Shown: positions 54,801 to 64,000 of the stretch, one piece after another | How the letters are laid out: each line of letters starts with the position of its first letter | Position numbering within the stretch: the stretch's first letter is position 1 | Assembly (NCBI GenBank): GCA_021229015.1 | Contig: CM037783.1 | Span: forward strand, 28,280,605-28,344,604 | Reading direction: 5' to 3' | Source of the DNA: Solen grandis | Lineage: Eukaryota; Mollusca; Bivalvia; Adapedonta; Solenidae | DNA: 64,000 nt | Made by a program: the position numbers and the translations under genes | Notes under the pieces: model-generated | The model's input: only the letters and a program-made list of their open reading frames with translations | What the model was told of the DNA's origin: nothing | Databases searched by the model: none

Positions 54801-57620
54801 GCCCCAGGGGTCACTTTATATAACATAGGCTGATATAGGAAAAATCTTCTTCTCAGAAACCACAAGGCATGGAGTTAAGATATTTGGTGTGCAGCATTGT
54901 CTAGTGGATCACAACCAAGTTTGTTCAAATCATGATCCTGGGGTCAAAATTGGCCCCGCCCCAGGGGTCACTTGATTTTACATAGGCTAATATAGAAAAA
55001 AACTTTAAAAATCTTCTTCTCAGAAACCACAAGGCCTCGAGTTTAGATATTTGGTATGTAGCATGGTCTTATGACTCTCTACCAAGATTGTTAAAATTAT
55101 GACCCTGGGGTCAAAATTGGCTTCGCCCCAGGGGTCACTTTATATAACATAGGCTGATATAGAAAAAAAACTTGAAAAATCTTCTTCTCTGAAACCACAA
55201 GGCATAGAGTTAAGATATTTGGTGTGTAGCATTGTCTAGTTGATCTCTACCAAGTTTGTTCAAATCATGGCCCTGGGGTCAAAATTGGCCCCGCCCCAGG
55301 GGTCACTTGATTTAACATAGGCTAATATAGGAAAAACTTGAAAAATCTTCTTCTCAGAAACCACAAGGCCTGGGGTTTAGATATTTGGTGTGCAGCATTG
55401 TCTAGTAGATCACAACCAAGTTTGTTCAAATCATGGCCCTGGGATTAAATTTGGCCCCACCAAGGGGTCACCTGATTTTACATAGGCTTATATAGAAAAA
55501 ACTTGAAAAATCTTCTTCTCTGAAACCACAAGGCCTAGCCTTTTGATTTTTAATATGAGCATGTCTATGATCCACCAAGTTGTTCAAATTATGACCCTGG
55601 GGTCAAAATTGGCCCCGCCCCAGGGGTCACTTGATTTAACATAGGCTAATATAGAAAAAAATTGAAAAATCTTCTTCTCAGACACCACAAAGCATAGAGT
55701 TTAGATATTTGGTGTGTAGCATTTCTAGTCGATTCTTACCAAGTTTGTTCAAATCATGACGCTGGGGTCAAAATTGGCCCCGCTCCATGGATCATTTGAT
55801 TTTACATAGACTTATATTGGAAAAAAAACTAGAAAAATCTTCAAGGTCTGGAGTTTATATATTTGGTATGTAACATGGGCTTATAGACCTCTACCAAGTA
55901 GAGTGTGGTAGTGTGTAGCATTGTCTAGTCGATTCTTACCAACTTTGTTCAAATCATGACCCTGGGATCAAAATTGGCTCTGCCCCAGGGGTCACTTGAT
56001 TTTACATAGCCTAATGATACCAGGTGAGCGATCCAGGGCCATCATGGCCCTCTTGTTGGTATGTAGTATCATCTAATGGTTCATTATCAAGATTTTCAAA
56101 ATGGTGGCCCTTTGGAGATAAATGACCCCGCACTAAGTCTTCTCCTCTGAAACCATAAGGCCCAGTGCTTATATATTTGGTGTGTAGTATTGTCAGGGCT
56201 AAAATGTTTAAGATTGAGTTATATCAGAATTCTTGTCTGTTTAAAAACCTTGTAATCAGTTGTAGCAATGGTACTCAGGTGAGCGTTTCAGGGCCATCAT
56301 GGCCCTCTTGTTGTGAATTTTAATTGAGTTTTTAACAAACGTGAATTGGGAATTCTGTATATTTTGTATACTACTACTAACATTTTAATTAAGTTTTCAA
56401 AAATTCATTTGCTTTTTTTTACCCCGTCATTCTAAAAACTATTGCTTTTTTGCCTATATTAATTTAGTAAATACTCAAACACCCTGCTTATCTGTTGCAC
56501 TGGTATTGATGTTACAGGTATCCTGTTATTTGTATCAGTGTGCACAGCTGTGGGGGCATGGCGATGGCTGTGGGATCATGAAACCTCGCAGGTAAGATAA
56601 TATTCTTCATGTCTGCATCTGTCACTGTGATACATATACAATCTGCTAATTTTTATTTCTTGGAAATGCGTATTAAGGAATGAGAGCGAAACTAGGCTAA
56701 GTGCATATATATGTATAAGAACTTGACCAAGTTTTGCTCTCATCTATCAGTATACAGAATATCAGGCATAAAAAAGCAAGGCTTCAGTTCAGATGCGTAA
56801 ATCTAAATTTAAAGATCAATATATCCCATAATTCTGTTATAAACTGTATGTAGCAGGTACTAATATGAATTGTCTCATTGAGACAATTTATATGAGTGCT
56901 GACAACATAGGGTCTGGAAAAGAAATAAAGAACTTAAGAAGTAAGCATGCAGAATAATTCCTTTTTCTTAAGCCTGAAAAAGAAAAACAAATATTTTTTG
57001 AAGTTTAAATCTTTGATGAGCAATCAGTGATTATTATTTTGCTTTAATCGGTTTACTCACTTATGTAAGTGAACTTTGTATTAAGAAAATAACATTTTGT
57101 TGATAATTCTGAAATGAAATTAAATTCTGAATTCTTGGGTACTTTAAGATTTTCATATGGACAAAGTTCACCTTCCATGGTATGATGAAGAAGAATCCTC
57201 AGTTTTGAAATGGAAGGAAATCTTATCCCTTTACTATATAAAAGATATGTTTTTTTATGCTTTAGCAAGCAGAGAAGACCCTGATTAGACATCTCCTGGA
57301 TGTAGCTGGCTGATCAGAGTCTCCCATGTTTGATTATACAATAGATTGTACACAGACTTCATAGCAAAGAAAAAAAAATCAATTGTACCAAATACCAATT
57401 AAAGTTCAATAATGAAAATTCAGTAAATTAATATTAATTTAGTCATAAATTTGTTCACAAATATATATGAAAGGATTGAATAAAGATACATTTGTATATC
57501 TATGTTGCAGGTTGCATTCATGCAGTCCCTGATCAACCATCCCTTCTTCACCCTCAGCTGTCTCTTCCTCATCACTCTCTTTCTCTGTGGTATACACAAA
57601 CGGGTCGTCGCCCCATCCAT
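45772..57620 (+). CDS. CNEP1R1: Nuclear envelope phosphatase-regulatory subunit 1 (partial gene)
   Basis: Three exons (45772-45843, 56518-56591, 57511-57620) join in phase. They encode (D)[17 protein letters not shown]..., then [20 protein letters not shown], then [19 protein letters not shown] and ending [10 protein letters not shown] plus a split Ile codon. This matches most of the ~125-residue CNEP1R1/TMEM188 family: a cytoplasmic helix, two membrane segments (exons 2 and 3 here) and the conserved KRVVAPS-I junction. In animals it binds and stabilises the phosphatase CTDNEP1 at the nuclear envelope/ER, which dephosphorylates lipin and so controls membrane lipid synthesis. The start codon exon and the C-terminal exon (the 'AARCR' region) were not found; the latter must lie beyond 57620, probably outside the window. 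The first intron shown is 10.7 kb and packed with HINE-like elements. Confidence 0.88.
46020..46473 (+). mobile_element. Family B-type HINE-like relic in the CNEP1R1 intron
   Basis: Two to three ~175-bp units ('aaatttcatatgtggatagat', 'gagtgcagtgaccaag', 'gagttattgccctttgt') resemble the B core. The end 'tggggggtattttcaccatg' followed by 'TTTTAG' and TT matches a B-type 3' end. The 5' start and microsatellite are missing. Confidence 0.6.
46480..47510. other. CNEP1R1 intron, no further feature recognised
   Basis: Includes an imperfect inverted pair 'ctacagtag'/'tacagttgctgtag' near 46657-46770 and T-runs. No exon with proper sites was seen. Confidence 0.4.
47515..49167 (+). mobile_element. 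Family D HINE-like element (copy D2), carrying a nested MITE
   Basis: Starts AGCTTGACTATTCGAAG at 47515 and has 'ggcgtcggcgttgc' as its GTC-rich tract. Core units of ~170 bp ('ggttaaagttttgcatgcaa', 'atttcagtaaccaggcat'-type, 'ttatggccc(c)tttttaact') follow. It ends 'ttgaatagtcgaac' (inverted start), hairpin gctgtc/gacagc and CTTG at 49167 before TT. A TTAA-flanked insert occupies 48350-48867. Confidence 0.8.
48350..48867. mobile_element. 518-bp MITE with TTAA duplication (piggyBac-type)
   Basis: Terminal AGTCCCAGT (48350-48358) and ACTGGGGCT (48859-48867) are inverted with one mismatch. TTAA flanks both ends (48346-48349, 48868-48871). The related D4 copy at about 62243 shows the empty site, with a single TTAA between 'aaag' and 'agagtgtcttc'. 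A TTAA duplication is the hallmark of piggyBac. An internal perfect 14-bp inverted pair (48552-48565 with 48623-48636) lies in a longer imperfect stem. A 160-codon frame runs through it but resembles nothing I know. Confidence 0.8.
49246..49620 (+). mobile_element. Family C element (copy C4), 3' truncated
   Basis: Starts AGCTCACCAGAGC after TTTT, has 'cacccttcgtccgtcgtc', and about one and a half core units of the 'catctcctctgaaaccactgg' type. It stops without hairpin where copy C5 begins, so C5 either inserted here or arose by end-to-end duplication. Confidence 0.7.
49434..50808 (+). promoter_or_regulatory. Five perfect RFX X-box palindromes in core repeats
   Basis: GTTGCCATGGCAAC occurs exactly at 49434-49447, 49833-49846, 50153-50166, 50475-50488 and 50795-50808. 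This 14-bp palindrome is the optimal double-half-site motif for RFX transcription factors. Spacing is 320-322 bp for the last four. Diverged forms follow at 51117 (ends CAAT) and about 51343. The sites lie in the long CNEP1R1 intron. Whether any is bound is unknown. Confidence 0.75.
49621..52207 (+). mobile_element. Family C element (copy C5) with X-box core and unique insert
   Basis: Starts AGCTCACCTGAGC, then GTC-rich 'cgtccgtcgtctgtcgtcg', then alternating core units with 320-bp period ('gacatctcctctgaaacc', 'ctctggttgccatggcaac', 'tcaaaactactggccagat'). From about 51430 to 52140 it holds non-repetitive DNA. It ends 'ctggtgagcg', hairpin GGCCC-TT-GGGCC and CTTG at 52207 before TT. Confidence 0.75.
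51524..51552. promoter_or_regulatory. CRE plus YY1-like site in the unique part of copy C5
   Basis: TGACGTCA (51524-51531) is a full CRE. CCGCCATCTT (51543-51552) is the reverse of a YY1-type AAGATGGCGG. The pair resembles a small TATA-less promoter, read on the minus strand. No gene start was confirmed next to it. Confidence 0.35.
52226..56055 (+). mobile_element. Family C composite element (copy C6), two core arrays
   Basis: Starts AGCTCACCTGAGC at 52226. A first array of about eleven ~150-170-bp units ('aaaatcttcttctatgaatc', 'gcccccgcaccaggggtcac') runs to 54240. A second start-like segment at 54290-54350 ('agctcaaggtagcttttctg' and 'gtccggcgtccgtgcgtgcg') then begins another array ('cttctcagaaaccacaaggc', 'ggggtcaaaattggccc') to about 56010. 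It ends CAGGTGAGCG, hairpin GGGCCATCATGGCCC and CTTG at 56055. The layout fits one element inserted in or recombined with another. Confidence 0.75.
56056..56310 (+). mobile_element. Second C-type 3' end after copy C6
   Basis: A further partial core unit ('gcatcatctaatggttcatt'-type) is followed by 'caggtgagcgtttc', GGGCCATCATGGCCC and CTTG ending at 56310. It is probably the original 3' end of the outer element, displaced by an inner one. Confidence 0.65.
56518..56591 (+). CDS. CNEP1R1: CNEP1R1 exon: first membrane segment
   Basis: 74 bp after acceptor 'gatgttacag', before donor GTAAGA. It completes the Ser codon and reads [20 protein letters not shown] then ETSQ. The S-V-C-T-A-x-G-A-W motif and the following W-L-x-D-x-E-T match the family's first transmembrane segment and its lumenal turn. 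Confidence 0.88.
56592..57510. other. CNEP1R1 intron between membrane exons, no repeat recognised
   Basis: AT-rich, 919 bp, free of the HINE-like families. 'aattgtctcattgagacaatt' near 56868-56888 is a perfect short hairpin. Confidence 0.5.
57511..57620 (+). CDS. CNEP1R1: CNEP1R1 exon: second membrane segment
   Basis: 110 bp after acceptor 'tatgttgcag'. It reads [20 protein letters not shown] then [16 protein letters not shown] and two bases (AT) of an Ile codon before donor GTATCC. N-H-P-F-F-T and [10 protein letters not shown] are family signatures. Reading through the donor gives a stop within eight codons, which supports splicing here. Confidence 0.88.
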
Positions 57621-57782
57621 GTATCCTTCATGCAGTGATTTTTAGCTTGTCTGCTGAAAAGAAAAAAGTCCAGCTGTAATGATCGTGGGGTTGTTGTGCA
57701 AAATCTGTAATGTAGCCCATTACTCAAACACTTTTAATAGACAGATGTTGGCATTCGCATGCGGTGCAATTGGTTTTTTGGT

Positions 57783-60485
57783 AGACTATTCGAAGAATAT
57801 GAGAGCTATTGTAGTCGCCCTTGCATTGGCGTTGGCGTTGCAGCTTTTGGTTAAAGTTTTGCATGCAAGTTACTAACAACCTTATATCTCAATAACCATT
57901 TATGGTTTTAACTTGAAAGTTCAGGGGCATTAGACAATCAAGTTGGATAACTCTTGACTGAATTTAATATAAATTATGGCCCCTTTTTAACTTGGTTAAA
58001 GTTTTGCATGCAATAGAAAATTTGGTTAAAGTTTTGCTTGCAAGCTACTATCCAGTTTGTATCTCAATAACCATTCATGGTATTGACATGAAAGTTTATG
58101 AATATGTTTATCTGCATCAGACAACCAAGGTAGATAACTCTTGATGGAATATATTAGAAATTATGGCCTTTTTAGCTCACCTGAGCACGTGTGCTCAGGA
58201 TGAGCTTTTAGGATCGATGAATGTCCGTCGTCCGTCCGTCCGTCCGTCCGTCCGTCCGTCCGTCCGTCCGTCGTCCGTCGTCCACAATTTGTTCGTTTGC
58301 ACTCTAGCATCTTCATTTTATGAGCAATTATCTTCAAACTTTAAAACAATGTTTATAACCATAAAATCTCGGCCAAGTTCGATTATGGCTGATATCGGAA
58401 CATTAGGTCAGGAGTTATGCCCCTTTTAAAATTAAAAAAAGCCAGTTTTAACATTGTTTGCACTCTAGCATCTTCATTTCATTAGCAATTATCTTCAAAC
58501 TTTATATCAATGTTTATAACCATAAAATCACGGCCAAGTTCGATTATGGCTGATATCGTATCATTAGGTCAGGAGTTATGCCCCTTTTAAAATTAAAAAA
58601 AGCCAGTTTACATTGTTTGCACTCTAGCATCTTCATTTTATGAGCAATTATCTTTAAACTGTAAAACAATGTTTATAACCATAAAATCACGGCCAAGTTC
58701 AATTATGGCTGATATCGGAACATTAGGTCAGGAGTTATGCCCCTTTTAAAATTCAAAAAAAGCCAGATTTCACATTGTTTGCACTCTAGCATCTTCATTT
58801 CATGAGCAATTATCTTCAAACTTTATATCAATGTTTATAACCATAAAATCACGGCCAAGTTCGATTATGGCTGATATCGTACCATTAGGTCAGGAGTTAT
58901 GCCCCTTTTAATATTCAAAAAATGCCATATTTCAAGTTGTTTACACTCTAGCATCTTCATCTTTTGAGCAATCCTCTTCAAACTTTATGGCAATGCTTAT
59001 GACCATAAGGTCTCGATTGAGTTCGATTATGTCTGAGATTCATCAATTAGGTCAGGAGTTATGCCCCTTTTAATATTAAAAAAATGCCATATTTCACTTT
59101 GTTTACACTCTAGCATCTTCATCTTTTGAGCAATCATCTTCAAACTTTATGGCAATGCTTATGACCATAATGTCTCGATTGAGTTTGATTATGACTGAGA
59201 TCAGTTGATTAGGTCAGGAGTTAAGCCCCTTTTAATATAAAAAAATGCCAGATTTCACGTTGTTTACACTCTAGCATCTTCATCTTTTGAGCAATCATCT
59301 TCAAACTTTATTACAATGTTTATGACCATAAGATCTCGATTGAGTTCGATTAATGCTGAGATCCGTCAATTAGTTCAGAAGTTATGCCCCTTTTAATCTT
59401 CAAAAAATGCCAGAAATCACTTTGTTTACACTCTAGCATCTTCATCTTTTGAGCAATCATCTTCAAACTTTATGACAATGCTTATGACCATAAGGTCACG
59501 ATTGAGTTCGATTATGGCTGAGATCTGTCAATTAGGTCAGGAGTTATGCCCCTTTTAATATAAAAAAAGCCATATTTCACATTGTTTACACTCTAGCATC
59601 TTCCTTTTTTTAGCAATCATCTTCAAACTTTATGACATTGTTAATGACCATAATGTCTCGATTGAGTTCAATTGTGGCTGAGATGGGTCATTTAGGTCAG
59701 GAGTTATGCCCCTTTTAATACAAAAAATACAAGATTTCACTTTGTTTATTCTCTACCAACTTCATTTTTTTAACAATCATTTTACAACTTTAAGACAATG
59801 TTTATGCCTATAATCTCACAATCGGGTTCAATTATAACTGATATTGACTTGTAAATTTAGGAGTTATGCCCATTTCACCATAAAAAAAAGCCAGATTTCA
59901 CTTTTACACTCAAGCATCTTTATTTCTTAAGCAATCATCTTTCTCAGGTGAGCGACCAAGGGCCATCTTGGCCCTCTTGTTTTAACTTAGAAATTTTACT
60001 TAAAGTTTTGCATGCAAGGAATTTCATGCTTATATTTCAGTAACAAGGCATTGGTTTGATTTGAAACTTCTTGATATGTTAAATTGTATCATACTATAGT
60101 GGCAGATAGTTTTTGACTGAATATAATGCAGATTAGGGCCACTTTTTGACTTAGACATTTTGGTTAAAGTTTTGCATGTAAGCTACTGTCCAGCTTATAT
60201 CTCAAAAATTGTTTGTGGAATTGACTAGAAAGTTTAGGAGTGTGTTCAAACGCTTCAGAAAACCAAGGAGGATAACTCTTGGACCAAATTTTATACAAAT
60301 TATGGCCCTTTTCTAACTTGGATATTTGGTTAAAGTTTTGCATGCTGTGTTATCAGTTTTTAGGCATGGGATTGATTTTATTATTATATACAGGGTATGT
60401 GAATGGCAAAAATTGAAATAGATTTCATTTGATTTACCAAAAAGCATTTTGAATAGTCGAACATGCTGTCCTCTAACAGCTCTTG
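57783..60485 (+). mobile_element. Family D element (copy D3), interrupted by C7
   Basis: Starts GACTATTCGAAGAATATG near 57783, with 'gcgttggcgttgc' and D-type core units. It is interrupted at 58174-59979 by a complete family C element, resumes with 'aacttagaaattttac' and ends 'ttgaatagtcgaacatgctg', hairpin and CTTG at 60485. The C element sits in the run of T within 'ggccccttttt|aacttag', which is continuous in D2 and D4. Confidence 0.8.
58174..59979 (+). mobile_element. Family C element (copy C7), complete, nested in D3
   Basis: Starts AGCTCACCTGAGCACG after five T. A long GTCC microsatellite (58225-58280) and about ten ~160-bp core units ('gcactctagcatcttcat', 'aggtcaggagttatgcccc') follow. 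It ends CAGGTGAGCG, perfect hairpin GGGCCA-TCT-TGGCCC and CTCTTG at 59979 before TTTT. This is the cleanest complete copy in the window. Confidence 0.85.
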
Positions 60486-60595
60486 TTGACTATTATTGTG
60501 TACAGAGTATGTGAAGGGCAATAATTGAAATCAATTTCATTTGATTAACCAACAAGCATTTTGAATAGTTGAGCGTGCTGTCCTCTGATAGCTCT
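60486..60595 (+). repeat. Duplicate family D 3' end directly after D3
   Basis: A second copy of the last ~105 bp of family D ('gtgtacagagtatgtgaag' to 'gctgtcctctgatagctc') follows the first end after two T, then runs into poly-T. In the hairpin one base is changed (gatagc). Confidence 0.7.
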
Positions 60596-60929
60596 TTTTT
60601 TTTTCCTTTTTTTTTTAGATTTTTTTTTACAACCTGTGGCTTTCTTATTTGGAAAATTAGCATTATAAAAAAAAGTTTGGAAATCATAGTAAACTAATAA
60701 AACTGTTTTAAATTATCAAAAGCAATTACCTAATTATAAGTGGTATATGTTATACAGTTTCAAATCAGCATTAAAATTATAAGAATAACACAAATTTAAT
60801 TATAATTTCATGAATTATATTTCTGTTTAAAAAAGGATAGCTATTTCATTGGGAAATTAGGTAGTTATTTTGGGGGAAAATGTCAGTTTTTATCTAGGGG
60901 AAAACCCCTGTTAAACTGTGGCAGCACTA

Positions 60930-61175
60930 TATCTGTTGAATATCGGGTCAGTATCAAGATAATGAGAATGGGTGTGGTATCATGCCACATGTCTACAGCA
61001 GGATAATCCAATGTAGCAACACTATATCTGTTCAATGTCGGCTCAGTATCAGGATTATGAGACTGAGTGTGGTATCATGCCACATATCTACGGTGGAATA
61101 CTGCAGTGTGGCAACACTATATCTGTCTCAAGTAGACATCGTCTCCACATGACTGAATATGACTGAACCCCATTT
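60930..61175 (-). repeat. Tandemly duplicated SINE-2 3' segments
   Basis: About two and a half ~98-bp units with 'gcaacactatatctgttcaa', 'gtgtggtatcatgccacat' end in 'ctgtctcaagtagacatcg'. These are body and tail sequences of SINE family 2, here without the tRNA-like head. Confidence 0.6.
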
Positions 61176-61238
61176 AACAAACAAGCAAAAGTAAACACAC
61201 ACACAAACATAGAAGATGCAACAACGAAACTCAGGTAA

Positions 61239-62571
61239 TTAGCACGACTATTCGAAGAATATGAGAGCTATTGTAGTTGCCCTTGCGTCGGCGTCGGCGT
61301 TGGTGTCGCAGCTTTTAGTTAAAGTTTTGCGTGCAAGTTACTATCAACCTTATATCTCAATAACCGTTTATGGTATTCACTTGAAAGTTTATAAATATGT
61401 TCAGGGGCATCAGACAATCAAGGTAGATAACTCTTGACTGAATTTAATATGAATTATGGCCCCTTTTTAACTTAGAAATTTTGGTTAAAGTTTTGCATGC
61501 AATAGAAAATTTGGTTAAAGTTTTGCGTGCAAGCTACTATTTAGTTTGTATCTCAATAACCATTCATGGTATTGACTTGAAAGTTTATGAATATGTTTAG
61601 GGGCATCAGACAACCAAAGTAGATAACTCTTGATAGAGTATGTTACAAATTATGGCCTCTTTTTAACTTAAAAATTTTGGTTAAAGTTTTGCAAGCAAGG
61701 TACTTTCATGCTAATATCTCAGTATCCAGGCATAGGATTGATTTGAAACATCTTAAATATGTTTAGGGGTATCATACTTTCATGGTAGATAACTTTTGAT
61801 GGAATATGTTACAAATTATTGCCCTTTTTAACTTAGAAATTTTGGTTCAAGTTTTGCATGCAAGTTACTTTCATGCAAATATCTCAGTATCCAGGCATGC
61901 GATTGATTTTAAACATCTTTAATATGTTTAGGAGTACCATACTATCTAGGTAGATAACTTTTGATGGAATATATTACAAGTTATGGCCCCTTTTTAAACT
62001 TAGAAATTTTGGTTAAAGTTTTGCATGCAAGGTACTTTCATGCTTATATCTCATAGTCCAGGCATGGGATTGATTTTAAACATCTTTAATATGTTTAGGG
62101 GTATCATACTATAAAGAAAGATAACATTTGATGGAATATATTAAAAATTATGACCCCTTTTTAACTTAGAATTTTGGTTAAATTTTTGCATTCAAGCAAC
62201 TATGCAGCATATATCTCAGAAATTGTTTTTGGAATTGATTAGAAAGTTAAAGAGTGTCTTCAGGGGCATCAGAAAACTAAGGAGGATAACTTTTGGACTG
62301 AATTTTATACAAATTATGGCCCTTTTCTAACTTGGATTTTTGGTTAAAGTTTTGCATGCACAGTGTTATTGTGCTTATGTCTCAGTAACTAGGCATGGGA
62401 TTGATTTTAGACATCATAAAAATATTAAGGGGTATCAGTCTATCAAGGAATATCATTTTTGACTATTATTATGTACAGGGTATGTGAAAGGGCAAGAATT
62501 GAAATAGATTTCATTTGATTTACCAACAAGCATTTTGAATAGTTGAGCGTGCTGTCCTCTGACAGCTTTTG
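61239..62571 (+). mobile_element. Family D element (copy D4), complete
   Basis: Starts AGCACGACTATTCGAAG, has 'gcgtcggcgtcggcgttggt' and about seven ~170-bp core units. It ends 'ttgaatagttgagcgtgctg', hairpin gctgtc/gacagc and a mutated CTTTTG at 62571. It provides the empty site for the MITE in D2 and an uninterrupted version of the C7 target in D3. Confidence 0.8.
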
Positions 62572-62574
62572 TTT

Positions 62575-63236
62575 TAGAATTAGAGTGCTGCTTGTTCCAT
62601 TCGTATTAAATTTTCTGTTGATACATTGCATGTTTTAGCACCTTTTTAAGCAAATGCAAAGATTTTGACATTCAGTCTGATTGTCTTGATTTCTTCTTTT
62701 TACCCTCGGCACCCAAAGAGTTATAAGCTCTTCACAAGGTGAAAACAAAGTAAAGCTACTTGTGTGTTTTGTTACTAAGGCGTAAATTTGTCTGCAAGAG
62801 AGTTCAGCTATGAGTTTGATGTAAAGTACAGGATTGAAACAAGAAACTAAAAGAAAAATACTGAATTTAGCTTCTGCTCAATCTTTGAAGCTCTAACAAA
62901 ATTGATCCTTACTTTCTTTTCTAAGTCAGATTTTTTAGTCACCTAAGTCAAAAAACAGTTATTTCTCATATACAGTATTTTGCTTTATCATTCCTAAATT
63001 TGCCTTTTTCCGTCATTTACCATATTGAGTGATATTAATGAGCTGATTACATATTTAGGAAAATATAAGATTTGTTAAATTTACTGAAGTTGAGACTGAA
63101 TTAAGGATTTGTATTGAATACAGCCTCTTTATTAAATGACGACATATTTTACCTGACTGCTAAATGTACTAAGTTAGATATGAAAAACAATTCAAGAAAG
63201 AAATTCACATGCTAATAACTATTGATTTTTTATTTT
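62575..63236. other. AT-rich stretch, no gene seen
   Basis: Checked for the missing C-terminal CNEP1R1 exon. No frame resembling the expected AARCR region was found. Confidence 0.45.
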
Positions 63237-64000
63237 AGCTCACCTGAGTAAAGCTCAGGGTGAGCTATTGTGATCCCGTGAGTGTCCGTCGTCCGTATGT
63301 GCGGCGTGCGGCGTCATTAATTTTAGTGTTTACACACTATCACCTTTATTTCTTAAGCAATCATCTTCAAACTTTAAAACAATGTTTATGGCCATAATGT
63401 CTCGATTGAGTTCGATTATGACTGAGATCGGATAATTAGGTAAGGAGTTATGCCCCTTTTAATATTCAGAAAATGCCAGATTTCATGTTGTTTACACTCT
63501 AGCATCTTCATCTTTTGAGCAATCATCTTCAAACTTTATGACAATGTTTATGACCATAATGTCTCGATTGAGTTCGATTATGATTGAGATCGGTCAATTA
63601 TGTCAGGAGTTTAGCCTCTTTTAATATAAAAAAAATGCCATATTTCAGTTTGTTTACACTCTAGCATCTTCATCTTTTGAGCAATCTTCTTCAAACTTTA
63701 TGACAATGTTTTTGACCATAATGTCTCCATTGAGTTTGAATATGGCTGAGATCGGTCAATAAGGTCAGGAGTTAAGCCCCCTTTCAATATTAAAAAAATG
63801 CCGGATTTCATTTTTTTTACACTCTAGCATCTTCATCTTTTGAGCAATCATCTTCAAACTTTATGACATTGTTAATGACAATAATGTCTTAATTGAGTTC
63901 AATTGTGGCTGAGATGGGCCAATTAGGTCAGGAGTTAAGCCCCCTTTTAATACAAAAAATATAAGATTTCACTTTGTTTACTCTTTACCATCTTCATTTT
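63237..64000 (+). mobile_element. Family C element (copy C8), cut by the window end
   Basis: Starts AGCTCACCTGAGTAAAGC, then 'gtgagtgtccgtcgtccg' and four ~160-bp core units of the C1/C7 type. The 3' end lies beyond 64000. Confidence 0.8.

Noticed and set aside
58163..58429. Plus-strand frame with RPSVRPSVRPS repeats
   Set aside because: It is a translation of the GTCC microsatellite of copy C7.

Overview
The window looks like nuclear DNA from a bivalve mollusc, probably a heterodont clam. It is AT-rich, has short exons bounded by GT/AG introns, and is packed with dispersed repeats of the kind known from bivalves: GTCC/GTCG microsatellites next to ~140-170 bp core tandem arrays. There are no operons, ribosome binding sites, rRNA genes, CRISPR arrays or free-standing tRNA genes. 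One 100-N assembly gap lies at 15025-15124.

Two host genes can be supported. On the minus strand, four coding exons (27828 down to 17483) join in consistent phase into the N-terminal part of an SR-rich, single-RRM RNA-binding protein, best matched to the nuclear receptor coactivator 5-like family. Its C-terminal exons were not found and lie in the gap or beyond the window. On the plus strand, three exons (45772-45843, 56518-56591, 57511-57620) join in phase to encode most of CNEP1R1/TMEM188, the membrane subunit of the nuclear-envelope lipin phosphatase. Its start codon and last exon were not identified. A 47-codon single-pass membrane microprotein candidate (38428-38571) and a few possible exons are listed at low confidence.

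The rest is mobile DNA. 1.9-5.3 kb holds a decayed BEL/Pao LTR retrotransposon. 11.6-13.4 kb holds a 5'-truncated non-LTR retrotransposon on the minus strand. Two tRNA-derived SINE families are scattered through 1-35 kb and at 61 kb. Several TIR or foldback elements occur at 15.3, 17.0, 24.4, 34.6-38.0, 42.3 and 48.35 kb.

From 30 kb onward the window is dominated by non-autonomous elements here called families B, C, D/E and F/G. All seem to follow one grammar: T-tract, 5' subterminal repeat, GTC-rich microsatellite, ~140-170 bp core tandem repeats, inverted copy of the 5' repeat, short perfect hairpin, then CTTG or CTAG followed by TT. This resembles oyster 'pearl' elements and Helentron-associated (HINE) elements. 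Several copies are nested in a readable order (B in C; C in D; a TTAA-flanked MITE in D; C in a 3.45-kb TIR element).

The most notable items are this shared end grammar with exchangeable cores; five perfect RFX X-box palindromes carried by one core type; a 3.45-kb TIR element holding six copies of an 18-bp near-palindromic motif; and a 117-bp array of splice-acceptor-like repeats directly upstream of a 66-bp coding repeat.
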